From positions 310,001-374,000 of the forward strand of contig QEYB01000766.1 of assembly GCA_017562135.1 (NCBI GenBank): a stretch of 64,000 bases of DNA, read 5' to 3'. The notes beneath the pieces were generated by a model. It did no database searches, was not told the origin of the DNA, and saw only the letters and a program-made list of their open reading frames with translations. The stretch comes from Dipylidium caninum (lineage: Eukaryota > Platyhelminthes > Cestoda > Cyclophyllidea > Dipylidiidae). The translations under genes were made by a program, and so were the position numbers. This document shows, piece after piece, positions 37,424-48,900 of this stretch (the first letter of the stretch is position 1; each line of letters starts with the position of its first letter).

Positions 37424-40309
37424 CAACCACGTAGAGGACTGGGGACGCTACACTGCGCTAATTCCTCGACTTATCTGTCAAAAAAGACGACTTGTTTGTT
37501 TTGAACGAGGCGAGGCCACTCCTCTCCTGTCAGGTCTGCATTTTTGCCATTTTGTGGCAAAGGAAAACTGCCTTATTCACCAATGACATCCACACTGCCA
37601 AAATCGTTGATGTGTAGAATAAGGAACAGAAAGCAGAACCTTTGATTGGCGGTTCTCGAACGGACAAGGAAGGTTGGGGGCAGCGCTCGGATTTGTGTGG
37701 CAACGAACAGAGCGGTAACTAGGCCACACTTCTATTTGTAGCTCTCGAGGAAAATTGACAAAAGAGTTCTTCAGGAGGGCTTTGTGAAGTTAGCGCAGTT
37801 GTACTAGTCGTCCTGTCTTATCGCCTCCAACTGATGAACTGTGTGTAGGATGGGGGAAGACAGGGATGGAAGGAGGGAGACGAGGAGGACCAGAAAATTT
37901 GTCCATTTAGCGAAACATCGTCTCTTGTTTGTCCGTTTTTAATCATCCCCGTCGCAGTGGATGAATTAGTAGCTACATTGTTGGCGCGTCGCCTTGTTTC
38001 CCCTCTACCTCTTGTCGCCTTATTTGACTTCCTTCATCTCTTCCTCCGGGATCTTTAGTACTCATGTCTCTTACATTCCCTTGTCAATATCCAGCCTTTC
38101 ACCCCTTCTGCCTCTGCTAATAAATCTCTCCCCCCACCAGAGAGCTCTGCCGCAACATTGGACAAGCTCGGGCGACGGCAGGCCGGAGTGGTGGGTCCCG
38201 GGCTAAGACGCAACCTCGTAGATTTCCTAACCACACTTTGATTGATGGGACGGTCAAAGACTCTCCCAGAAATGTTATTGGTTCCGTGTCTATGGGAGCA
38301 TTAAACATCTCCCTCCAGCGTCGTCCATGAGGGCAATCAGTCATGCGCGTCCATTTGCCTCAGCTTAAACGCAAGTTTAGGATGAATGCGAACCCCGGAC
38401 GCTAATAACGTGGAAATAGAGGACGAACGGAATTCTCATCCCATTCGCAGAAGCTGTAGGACAATGTCACTGCACACTAAAATGCCACTGGCTGCAGGTT
38501 TAGACAAGAGCGGCTACAAGGGAGCGAACATGCCTTGAGCGCCGATTGACATCTCTCCCTCCTCCACAACAAGGCAACGCTACTCTCTACACTGTCACAC
38601 CACTACATTGTCTCTCGGCTTGCCACAATCAAAAGGTTCATATTTCACCCTGTAAATGGCCTGTGTTGTTTCCACAATCAGTGATTTTGTCAGAAGTGGC
38701 TTTGGCTACGGTCTTTGTGATTTGCTCGACAGCCAGCCAATTGCCTTGCCAGTCGACCTATTAAAAAACCCCATTATGTTCATACGAATGGTCGGCAAAC
38801 ATGGTTTCAGCATATGCAATTTTTTTCAGAAGAAAGTAGTTTCCCAAACGACTCCCTAATTCTTCATTTCAGTTGCGCACTATGCTTGAAAGCCAACTAA
38901 ATGTTTTAACGCACAGTGCAATAAACGTCGCTGTGGTTTTTCTCCCCTCTTACGCCCGGGCGATTTTGTCTTTACCGCAGTCGCTCGAAGCGTTCTTGCT
39001 ACCATCACCCGAAGTCTCGACATGCATCATACACGAGCATGCTTAACCACCTTGGAATTTACAAAACTTTGGCTGGACGACTTTCTTCTCCTCCACTGGC
39101 CATGGAAGATGATTTAAGGCGAGTCTACTTTGTGAACGGCTTCTTACTGTCAGTACTTCCGTTCCACAAAAGTAAGATTTCAAGTCGCTGGATTGGAATA
39201 GGCGGCGAGTGGCAAGAATGCGATGGTTGTGAAGCAGCCATCAGTGGAGCGATGTTTCATGAAAACAATAGTTTTTGGAGTATGGCAAAATCCTCTTGGT
39301 GCATTTGTCTTTCAGTCAAAAAGTGGGAATCAGAAAAAATCGCCACTAGCACTGCTGAGTCTTACAAAAGAAATTACTCGCCACTTGGAGAAGACAGTTT
39401 GCATACTGAAAGCCAAAAGAATCCGATCTCCTATGAAAAATGAACAAATAAATAATTGAGCAACCAAATTTTTATTACCCGAAAAGATAAGCTCTGCACC
39501 ACTTTTATTTAAATCTCCCCATAAATTATGGCCTCCCTCAAACGAGCCAATGGCGCATTTGACCTCCGCTTGTTAAGTTACAGAATGCAGACTGCCCTTC
39601 TGCTTTCGTGCGATATCTGCGTGCAGCTCTAATGAATGATGGCAACATAAAAAACTGTGTTATGCTTTGCTTCCCCTAATCTGTAAACCGTTCTCTCACC
39701 TGGTCTGGTGTCTGGCGGCGTCTAAGTGAACCACAAAAACCTACCAAAACACGGAGGGTGGAAACGACTTCATTATTTACGCATGGGACGTCTGTCAAAA
39801 TGCGAAAGGGGATAGGGCGGCCCCCCATGGTGGGAGGAGACTGGGGCTGTGTCCTGTTTATGCCTCTCCTTCCCTCCATGTTGCTGTTTCGCCCCGGACC
39901 GGTCTTGGACGCGCCTACTTGGGCTTCCGACGTGTTCGTTCGCAGGCCCACTTTCTCGTCTCCCACACTTTGGGTGAGGTAGAGACTGGGGCTAACGCGT
40001 AAGCGGCTTCAAAAGGGATGTGAGGTCAGCAACCGCCATGGTTTAGCTGTCACCACCGCCAGCAGCCCCTACACGATGGCATTGGCTGCAGCTCCCCCTA
40101 GAAGATATCAGGTCTACGGGAAAGTCTTGTTCATTATGGAGCACAACAACACACAATCTCTCTCTGATCTGCGACAGATTCTATTGAATAAAATAATTAC
40201 CATTATTGTTAATGCCTCTTGTCAGTGTGAAGACAATGTGTATTTCGCCCTTTTGAAAATGTTTCATCTTTTGGTGCCACAACTGAAACACTGCTAGTTT
40301 CATATCCTT
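37424..40309. other. Stretch with no confident gene
   Basis: A 134-codon plus-strand frame (39039-39443) overlaps another open frame in a different phase (39223-39459) that ends close to an AATAAAT; neither has a recognised domain. A plus-strand frame around 39840-39974 reads GCVLFMPLLPSMLLFRPG before a GTGAGG donor and could be an exon, but nothing joins it. Confidence 0.35.
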
Positions 40310-41290
40310 TCACCCTTCAAAAAACTTTGTAATGACAAAAACGCTAGGCAGTCAGAGGGTATGTGTTGAGTCCGTGGAATATGGCAGATGCGAGAGAGTT
40401 TTCCAGCCTCCTTCAACAACTCTTTCACGTGTCCCCAAAGCACCGCGTCGTGCGACATCACCATGGTGCAGTATGACATCCTTCCTCTTCAACATCTCCT
40501 GCCTCTTTTCTCCCACTGCTGTCTCTAAGTCATCCACTTGCTGTCACTGCTTCTCCGAGTTGAGCTTTTCGTCCGGTTTTACGAGCTCGCGATACGTCGA
40601 CCCTTGAATGGCCCACCTCATACACCACACCCTTCTCCCATGCAGAGTAGAATTTGCTTTAGAGGTGGAAGCGCCAGGTTCTCCGCGTTCGCAATATGTC
40701 ACTTTCATTACGAGTTCTTGGCAAGTAACCAACTTTCATCTCAAGTTGTGGGCCATTTCAAGAAAGACTCCATTTTGTTCTCAGCAAGCGGAGATCTGAA
40801 CATGTCGACTCGATCATCCAAATCATGCAGAGAGTTCATTCCCATGGCAGCCATCGTGAATGCCTCCACTCCGCTTCTGCAGTCCGCATGTGGTCCGAAG
40901 CCATTTGTTGAGCTGAATTGAGCCTTTTGCGATCTCCCATGCTGTCAGAAGAGAATCTCGCTCCAACGTGGTTTCAACAACATCGACGTCGATCAAAGCT
41001 GGTCGTCCAGAAGGTGGCTTATGGGAGAGGTGGAAATCACTTGTTGCAAATTTTCTAATCATCTTTTGCACGTCCTCCGAGAAAATGCGCCTTCCCTGAA
41101 GGCTTTCGAGTAGTTTCTTCGTGCTTCTGTAGAATTTCTTCCTTGTTGAGGCGTAAGTGAGCCTCATCAGCGGCTCACATCTAAGACTGACGTGTGAATC
41201 AACTTTGTTTTAGTCAATTCGTCAGGTCAGTAAATGTGAGAGTTAAGCGATAAAATTAGAGAGCCGAAGATGCGTCAAATCAGCGTGTGA
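40310..41290 (-). mobile_element. Degenerate mariner-family element, copy B
   Basis: The same element as copy A, in the opposite orientation. The minus strand reads FHLSHKPPSGRPALIDVD (helix-turn-helix region) and, near the other end, the PSDC-AFLSLQSFLKG block. The two copies differ by many substitutions and small indels, including different premature stops, so they are old and were broken independently or long ago. No intact transposase is present. Confidence 0.8.
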
Positions 41291-41299
41291 TAAGACTTT

Positions 41300-41435
41300 C
41301 AATAAATTTCTCCATGCTTCTGTAGCATTTCTTCCTCGTTGAGACTCGTGTAGGATACAGTGGCGTAAATGACCTAAGAATTACGTGAATGAACGTTGTT
41401 TTAGTTAATTGGCTGTCTCTTTATGTCAGGATTAA
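41300..41435 (-). mobile_element. Partial third mariner-like end beside copy B
   Basis: The bases around 41305-41435 repeat, with divergence, the pattern of 41115-41245. Shared parts are a TTCTGTAG-ATTTCTTCCT-GTTGAG block, then a diverged middle, then a GTTGTTTTAGTTAATT block and a GTCAGG end. This looks like a tandem or nested fragment of the same element family. Confidence 0.6.
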
Positions 41436-42495
41436 AAGGTAAGAACAGAGATCTGGAAAAGTGTCGAAAACGTTGCCATAAAAACGAACAGAAAATTCCT
41501 GTAGACCAGACGGTGATGAGTTGATCCACCTTCGGTGCCAAATAAATAGGCCACTTGCCTTGCCACTAAGCGATTGTCCACGGAAAACACCCGTCGCGAA
41601 CAGAGCAGAAGAAGGGAGAAGTGGCACAAGCGATGTAAGAGGGAGAGAATTAATGGCCTCTTGGATCTGGGGGGGGGAATGTTTGCCAAGTGTGGTAGCC
41701 TTCTCGTCCCACGCTTATTGGCTTTACTGAGGCGAGGCCGGCAAAACGGAATGCCAAACAGAGGCCACGATTTGAATATCACTGAGCCCCGAGTAGTAGA
41801 CTGGGGCTGAACAGAAGCATTTTGTTAACGTTTACCCACTGAAAACACCGTAAAGGTTTCTTTTGCAGAGAACAAACAGATTATGGGCGTCGTTCTCCAC
41901 GATAACATCACGATGGACTGGGCAATTAAAACGTCTTCGCTGCTTCAGAGACTACGAGGAGAAGCGAGCGAAGAGTCCACGATGAAAGACTTTACATGCA
42001 TTCCACTTTCCTATATGAGATATTATAAATGTTTATAGAAGTAAAATAATTAGAGGCTGTTCAGTGAACCGCCTGCCGCGTGGACGAGGGGCGGCGGGGC
42101 AGCGTGGGTGCGGACGCCCCCTCGAAGGAGGCCTGATGCCCTGCACGCAGGAATGGGGTCAGCTGGACCGCGTATCGGGCAGACTGTGGCGCACAAAGCA
42201 GTGGCTTCGCAGCCTCTCGGGTGACCGCAATCAAACAACCTGTGCTTCTCTCCCAATCCACAGCCCAGGGAGTCTACACTCGCTCCGTCTTCCAAATCCT
42301 CTTCCCATTATTCCTGTCCTCCGTATCTCCATGCCTTTCACCCCGTGGAATATGCAGCATTTTTGACCGGCTTCGCAGGGTCGTCGAGAGAGACAAGTTG
42401 AGCGGTCACCATAGAGCCTCGACCACGGCTTTCCCCTATTTGGTAGCGCTATACTATCGTCTTTTGAGGAGATGCTCAACTACACTCGAGGATAA

Positions 42496-42600
42496 ACGGT
42501 GGGAATGCTCGCTGTGGACGAGAGGTGGATTTTTACCATCAACTGAACGCACGCACATTTACGTTACGTGAGGCGATGATGCACCTTCTTTTGAAATGAA
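42496..42600 (+). repeat. 105-bp direct repeat, copy 1
   Basis: Starts ACGGTGGGAATGCTCGCTGTGG and ends TTTGAAATGAA. It matches copy 2 at 44795-44899 in the same orientation with about a dozen or more differences. It includes the shared core GTGAGGCGATGATGCA. Confidence 0.85.
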
Positions 42601-44794
42601 TAGTAGTAGACGGCGACGCATGACGCAGTCGAAGCCGTTGTTGGACGCTTCAACAGCACCCATAGCCGAATGATGAAGGAGAGTGAAACGTTGGCGACGA
42701 AAACCCACGTAAAAGTGGACTAGGTGCCAGACAAGTGGGATTCGCTACAAGGAGGATGAGGGCATCAAATAGCCAGTGCTCAGGCGATGGGGAAGAGTCC
42801 AAGCAGTCTGGAGTAGCCTTACCGTTTCACCGCACTTGCCAGGAACTCATCACTCCTCTTTGCGGACTCACTAACATTGGCGCCGGCACAACCACGTCGG
42901 CCTTTCGGCTTCCATCACAGATCAGCAACCAAACTATTTTTAGCTCCTCAAATCGCCCTCCCCCGCACCCCTCCTCCTCCCCATTCCAAGACAACTTAAG
43001 GCCACAAGGTCGGCGCGCCATTCTTTCCCTTTTCGTTCATAGTTCACCTACAGCTTTCGTCTAATTTTTCCATTTCTCTCACTCTCTCGCCGCAATTAGT
43101 TAAAACTTGTCTGTTCCCGAGACAATAACTTGCTACTGTGGACTGTTCCACAATTTTTTGCGATTTCATACCATCTAAAAGTGTTTCATGCACCCTCTTC
43201 CTCAAACTAATGTTCTACAATTTCCTCCATCTTGGATGTCCTGAATTACCAAAGAAGATGGAAAGAAAAAACCCTCAATGTTGACATTATGGCGAATGTG
43301 TAAACTTGTGCCGTCGAGTTTACTCAAAATGGGTGCATTAAAAGCGTTGTTTGGGCAGTTATGCAGGGCAAAAGAAGCGGGTCAAAATGGAAGAGGGTTT
43401 GTAAGACCGAAGATGGTTCCATACAGGCCAAGAAACCGCCTAACTTTGTGCCTTATGATACATTCACCTTGACAGATAACTTCTTTGGCGATGATATACA
43501 GATAAAGCGTGTCAACAAAGCCGTAAAGCCTCTGCGATCATGTAATAAAAAGGCGATTAAAATGCTGTTTGTGCACGCTTTCGCTCCTGCGGACTTCCAC
43601 AGCACCTCCACGAGGTTCTGCGACTTGCCGACTTGCGAAGTGTCGCATGAATTCAGCTTAACAGATGCGGACGCCGGGAGGAGAAGGGTTGATGTGATCG
43701 GTGAAAAAGTTCGCCTACTCGGTGCTGCCTCCGACAAACTGCAGGGCCTTGCCCATTTGCGGGGTTAACATTCGTAGATGGGGACAAAATGATGAAGGGA
43801 CAAGAGGCTCTCTCTTGGACCCTGCGGCCAGGCATTGGGGAAAGGTGACCGCAGATTCGGCGTAGATAACGCGGAAGTTAGCCTGACACCCGTCATAGCG
43901 GCCAGGCGGTCGTCCTGCCAAAGCCCAGAACGTGGGACATTGTAACCGCAGCAAGTTTATCGTGACGCTGACAGGCCCCAGTGACTGCAATGGAAAAGTG
44001 GGGCAGGAAGGAGGGCAACCGGAGATGGAGAAGCAGGCGATCGCGTCACTTTCAAACAGTCTGGCGAATGAACGGAGACACGCGGTTCTGTGTAAATGAC
44101 GATAAACACCTTCTCTTCGTTTGACCCATTTGACGCAGGCAGCAAGTACTGCTGATGGGCGAAAAAAGCGTTTGATGCCTCGTCTTTGCCCTGTTAATGT
44201 ACTGCTACCTCGCCTCACTCGTCTCCTTCCTCGTGTGGCATTCGTTGCACAAACCGACCTGTCTACGGCGATTTATGTCCAGTTCTTCTCAAACACGTGT
44301 TGGAGACTAGCGGGTGGGGGAATTTGTGACCTGAGAGCGAGTGAGTCGCCTAAGTGGCATCAAAGTGGGGCTTCGGAAGGCGCAGATCAACGCCACAGTT
44401 TTCTTCGATGGCTTTCGCCTCTCCTCAGCCTGCCAGGCGAAGAGAACTTACTTTTTCCGGCGAATAATGCAACCCGCTCAAATTAGCCACACATCAGCCT
44501 CCCTCTACACCACGACACTGAACTGTCAACTAGGTGACGGGTTTCGATGACCCAGCAATTCATTACCGAAGTGCACGGATTTACCTTCCCGATTATTCCA
44601 ACAAAAGACTTTCCCCAGGCTTACACTACTGCAAGTACAAAGTTTAGCAAAAGTCTAAATATTTTGGGGTCCAACAAGACCCGCGGATATGCCAGTCCCT
44701 CGTTGAGTTGGCAAGTAAACGTCTCATCGAGGCATACTCGAGGGGTCCTGACTGTCTTTTCATCGCACATCATCGGATGCGAACTGACCGACTC

Positions 44795-44899
44795 ACGGTG
44801 GGGATGCTCGCTGTGGACCAGAGGGGGATTTTTACCACCAACTGAACGCATGCACATAGCCATTCTGTGAGGCGATGATGCACTTTCTTTCGAAATGAA
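44795..44899 (+). repeat. 105-bp direct repeat, copy 2
   Basis: Diverged second copy of the sequence at 42496-42600, about 2.3 kb apart, same orientation. Confidence 0.85.
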
Positions 44900-45887
44900 T
44901 GGTGGGTGAGACAAGTTCCTCCCTACTGCACAGCCAGTTCTCGGTACATTAGTTGCCGCGTGACCTAACACTGACCGTTGCGGAGAGGGGATCTGGCAGT
45001 CTCTCCTCGGCCACCTGCCAATCCCACGTCTCGTATCTCACATGGCGCTCTGGTGCATCACGCCTCGTCCTGATGATCGGCGCGGTGACACGCCAGTCAA
45101 CACTGCACACACACGCAAACACACGCCGAAAGATTGCTCGGAGGCCGAGCAAGAGGCGTTAACGACGAACAGACCTGGGGGATCCACGTGATGATTTAAA
45201 GTCGCCAGTGGAAGGCTCCGCGACCGCTGCCCGAAGGAGCGGTTTGCATCCGCTGTTTTCAGGGCTCCCACTTCAACGCCTGCCGCGGGCAAATTTGCGT
45301 GCCCTCAGCAACCGCCTGCATTTGAGCGATTCACCAAACCAACGGCAATTCGGAAAGTCCACTGTCGCAAGTGGGCGCCCTTCGGAAGCGTAGCTCTTTG
45401 ACAGATTTCGCTGCTCCTGATCACAGACTCAGTCGTCTCTGAGCTGTTCAGATATCCAAATTAGTACACAATATTCCATATACATTCTTATCCGTTTAAC
45501 GTTGAGATTTCGTGGCAAAAATAAATAATGACTAACACTCGGCAAATCGGGAAACCGCAAAGACTGTCGCAAGAGGGCCAGCCCTTTCGGGACACAGTGA
45601 AGGCGCAGCTTTCGAGAGAACCGCCTCGACGGTCGACAGCCAATGCGGAAAAAGGCGAAGTGTAGTGACGGAAGTGAAGTCGACGCTCCCCAAAACTTCA
45701 AAGGCATCCGCGATTGAGCAGAAGTTCTCACTCATTCGGCTATTTTTAGAGGTCTAAATGGAATTCGTGTGGAAGTGTGGGAACCATATGCGATGATAAA
45801 GTTTCTCATTAGGTGGACGAAAATCCCCTTTGCCAGGGTTTTATGGCAAATAAATCGTCATATGCCCTAGTGACTCGAGAACCCAAC

Positions 45888-45937
45888 TCTCGTCCTCGTC
45901 CTCGTCCTCGTTCTCGTTCTCCTCCTCCTCCGCCTCC
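45888..45937 (+). repeat. (CTCGTC)n to (CTCCTC)n repeat
   Basis: Imperfect hexamer CTCGTC units grading into CTCCTC and CGCCTC. Confidence 0.85.
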
Positions 45938-48900
45938 ACCGCGCCGCCTGTCTCCGCTTCCGGCTTATCGCCGCGGATGACAAGAGCGAATCGCTCTGCA
46001 GAAGAAAGTGAGCATTTTGCAGCTTAACAATTCAACATTTTGCTTGGCTTGCCGCGGCCGGAAAGGGAGTGTGAGGGAAACTCCAACACCTCGGCAAAGT
46101 TGTCGTTTATGGCCGTAAATCGCTGTTGGCGGTCTGTTATCTCGCTCGGGAGTGAATATTACACAATCTTAGGTGATAAAAAGTGACTTCCTATGCCGCT
46201 AGTGGAAAATACGACAGTTTCGCGGTAAACTAGGGAATAAATGCTGATTTTACGCGCATCTGTCAATTTGCATTACGATCAACTGCGATCTTGAAATGAT
46301 CCATTTCGGTCCTGAGTGGTCGACATCGCTCCGCTTTGCCCTGATTAGACAAAGCTTCGTCTGTTCATGGTGAAGGCGCGAATGACGTTTCCCAGGTGGA
46401 GATGGGATGCGAAAGAACTTGGGCAAACGCCCACCAACGCCCCTTTTTCTAACAGCGTATTTTCGTAAATTAAATTGAGGAATTTTGCTTTCAGCCATGA
46501 AAATAAATTGGAAGGTGGATGTGTCCTGGGGGCTTAGACGTTGACGCTTTAGTTTTGCGCTTCCAAAATAATTCAAATGGTCTGCTCTCCCACCCCCTCT
46601 CCATTAGTCGGCAGTCCCGCTTAACTGTTTATAATGGTGAATGCAAACGAGGGAGTCACTTCAACCGTCTGCTGTCTCCTCGTCACCGTTGCGGGGAGCG
46701 CGCAGTGCAAAATGGCCACTGCACAAATTTGCAGCTATGCTCGCCTAGCTTCTTGCGATTTGAATAAATAGAGGATTTTTTACTGCCTTAACGCCTCCAG
46801 CCATCCCTGAAGCCGGAAAAAGCCGTGTCACGAGGGAGTGACGGTGTAGCAAAGTCGCACTGTAGCACGGAGCAAACAGAGGTACAAACAGGCGGCCACT
46901 CGGCCGGGAGGAGGATAAAACAAGGGGAGGCTCAGAGAGCTGAGCGGTTAAATACAGATTAACGCCACGCCAGTCTGAGGCGCGAAGCCTCCCCTTCTCC
47001 GTCCTCGTCGTGGCAAGACATGACTGAAGCGCAGCACGACGTTCCACGGATTGCCACGAGCGGCCAGGCAGTCTCGAGACTGGCGGGTGAAAGCGGTCAG
47101 TGTCATGGAGGCGAAGATTAGGCCTCCACAGGTGCGGGCGAGGCCTTCTTGGGACTCTATCTGTAGCAAGGATGATGGCGTTCGGACTGCTGAGAAGATT
47201 CCTGCATCATCAGCCTGTCGCATTATGCCCTCGGACTACAGGAGTCAGTCGGCTGGACTGACTGCGGAATGGTCTCAGGGCGCTCTTTGAAGCTTGGGTT
47301 TGGATTATCTGGAACTCTTACATAGTGAATTACCTGCTACTGTCTAACGGGACCATCGGTAAGAGCGTCACTGCTAATTTACCTTAAGAAATCCACAAAT
47401 CCACTTATTCCAGGGGAGCAGCAAAGAGTCCGGACGGAGATGTTACAACGACTCAACATGTCGAAGTCTCATTCCATAAAGGGTGTTTCTCACATTCTCC
47501 TCTTTGCTCTTTCCTCACTCGTCGTGAGAGAAGAGGAAAAGGAAGGCAAGGAACATCATTCAATCGCCTCCATCTCATTTGTGAGTTGATTTGCTAATAA
47601 ATCGCAGTTTTGCCTGAGTGGTCGACAGGGCGGTAAACAGTCGAGAGTGAATGGAAAAATCAACCTCCTGTTATTAATGTGCCTCTCCCTTAACAACGCC
47701 ATTAACAAAAGAAGAGTTTTTCTAGTTATTTCAACGTTTTTACAAGGATACTCCGCGGAGAGTATTTAACATCTGCCCAAGTGATTCGTGAGGGTGGTGC
47801 AACGGGAGGGTCCCTTTTTTCCCTCTCGTGATCCTTTAGCACGACCTCGACACTTCCAGCGCCTACGAATACGAATTGCGACTTAATCTCCTAATCGCCT
47901 CAGTGTCCGTCGCTGCCTGCCGCCTCCTCGGCCAGCGCCGCGCCCAGACGACTTGTAAGTGCTGCGGGCCAACAATTCAGGTAATTTTGACTCTAGACAT
48001 AGAGATTTAAGGCGAGGGCATCAAGCGGTGCGAAACGGCTGCAGGTGATGTTTTTATAGCTGAAGGACCAGGCACTCGTGGCTCAAAACAAGATGATGTG
48101 CGGGATGATGTCTCGGGCGTCAAAAGAGAGAAATGGTAGAAAAGCTGGTGTGAACTCGAGTTAGAATGAGTCTTTATAGTCTAAGGAAAAAAATTTAAAC
48201 TTCATGGGACAAAGTGAAGAGAGTCTTAAGCCATGCAGCCGAGCCGAAATCCCGTTTAGCGTCGTTACTTTGGACATCATCACAGAAGTGGGGGTTCAAA
48301 TTGCCGGCCTGCTGCAAAAAATTGTCTGCCAAGGAGACTTCGTTCTTACTCCGTTGAGGTTATTACAACTCCCCAGGGTGGCCGCATGCATCCGCAATTG
48401 CACCCGCCTCAGGTCTGGGGAAATGGACGCCTGGAGGGGAATTTTGGAGTCTCCCAATTGCCCGCCCAGAGGCGTCGAGCAGCCTCTGTGTGACGTCGCA
48501 ACACCTCGTCTGCAAGGTGGCAAATCAACTGTGAAGTCGTAGGAATTAGCCGCCGGTAAGGAATCATTACAAAGGAGGGGCGGGGAACACGAAATGGGCA
48601 TACGCGGCGGACGCAAATGAGAGCCATCGCGATTGCATAAACACGGTCGAGGTCAATTCGGAAATGATTGTATGTATCCACTTCGTCGCTCCTCGTTCAT
48701 ATTGTCAACGTGTGATCTTCCACTGAGAAAGGGTGGTTACAAGCTTTGAGATTGAGGCGTGCCAACGAGACGCCTCTAATTATTTCCTCATGTCACGAAG
48801 GGTGGTCTCACACGGCGAAATTACCAACTATCGTCCTTTTAGGGGCAGATAATTGCTTTTCTGAGGAGAGGAGAAGAGAGAAGAAGTTCAGAACCATCGA

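Noticed and set aside
48390..48508. Discoidin (F5/8 type C) domain start on the minus strand (GCSTPLGGQLGDSK)
   Set aside because: The resemblance covers one short block; the expected WCP and LQVDL motifs were not found in a joinable exon.
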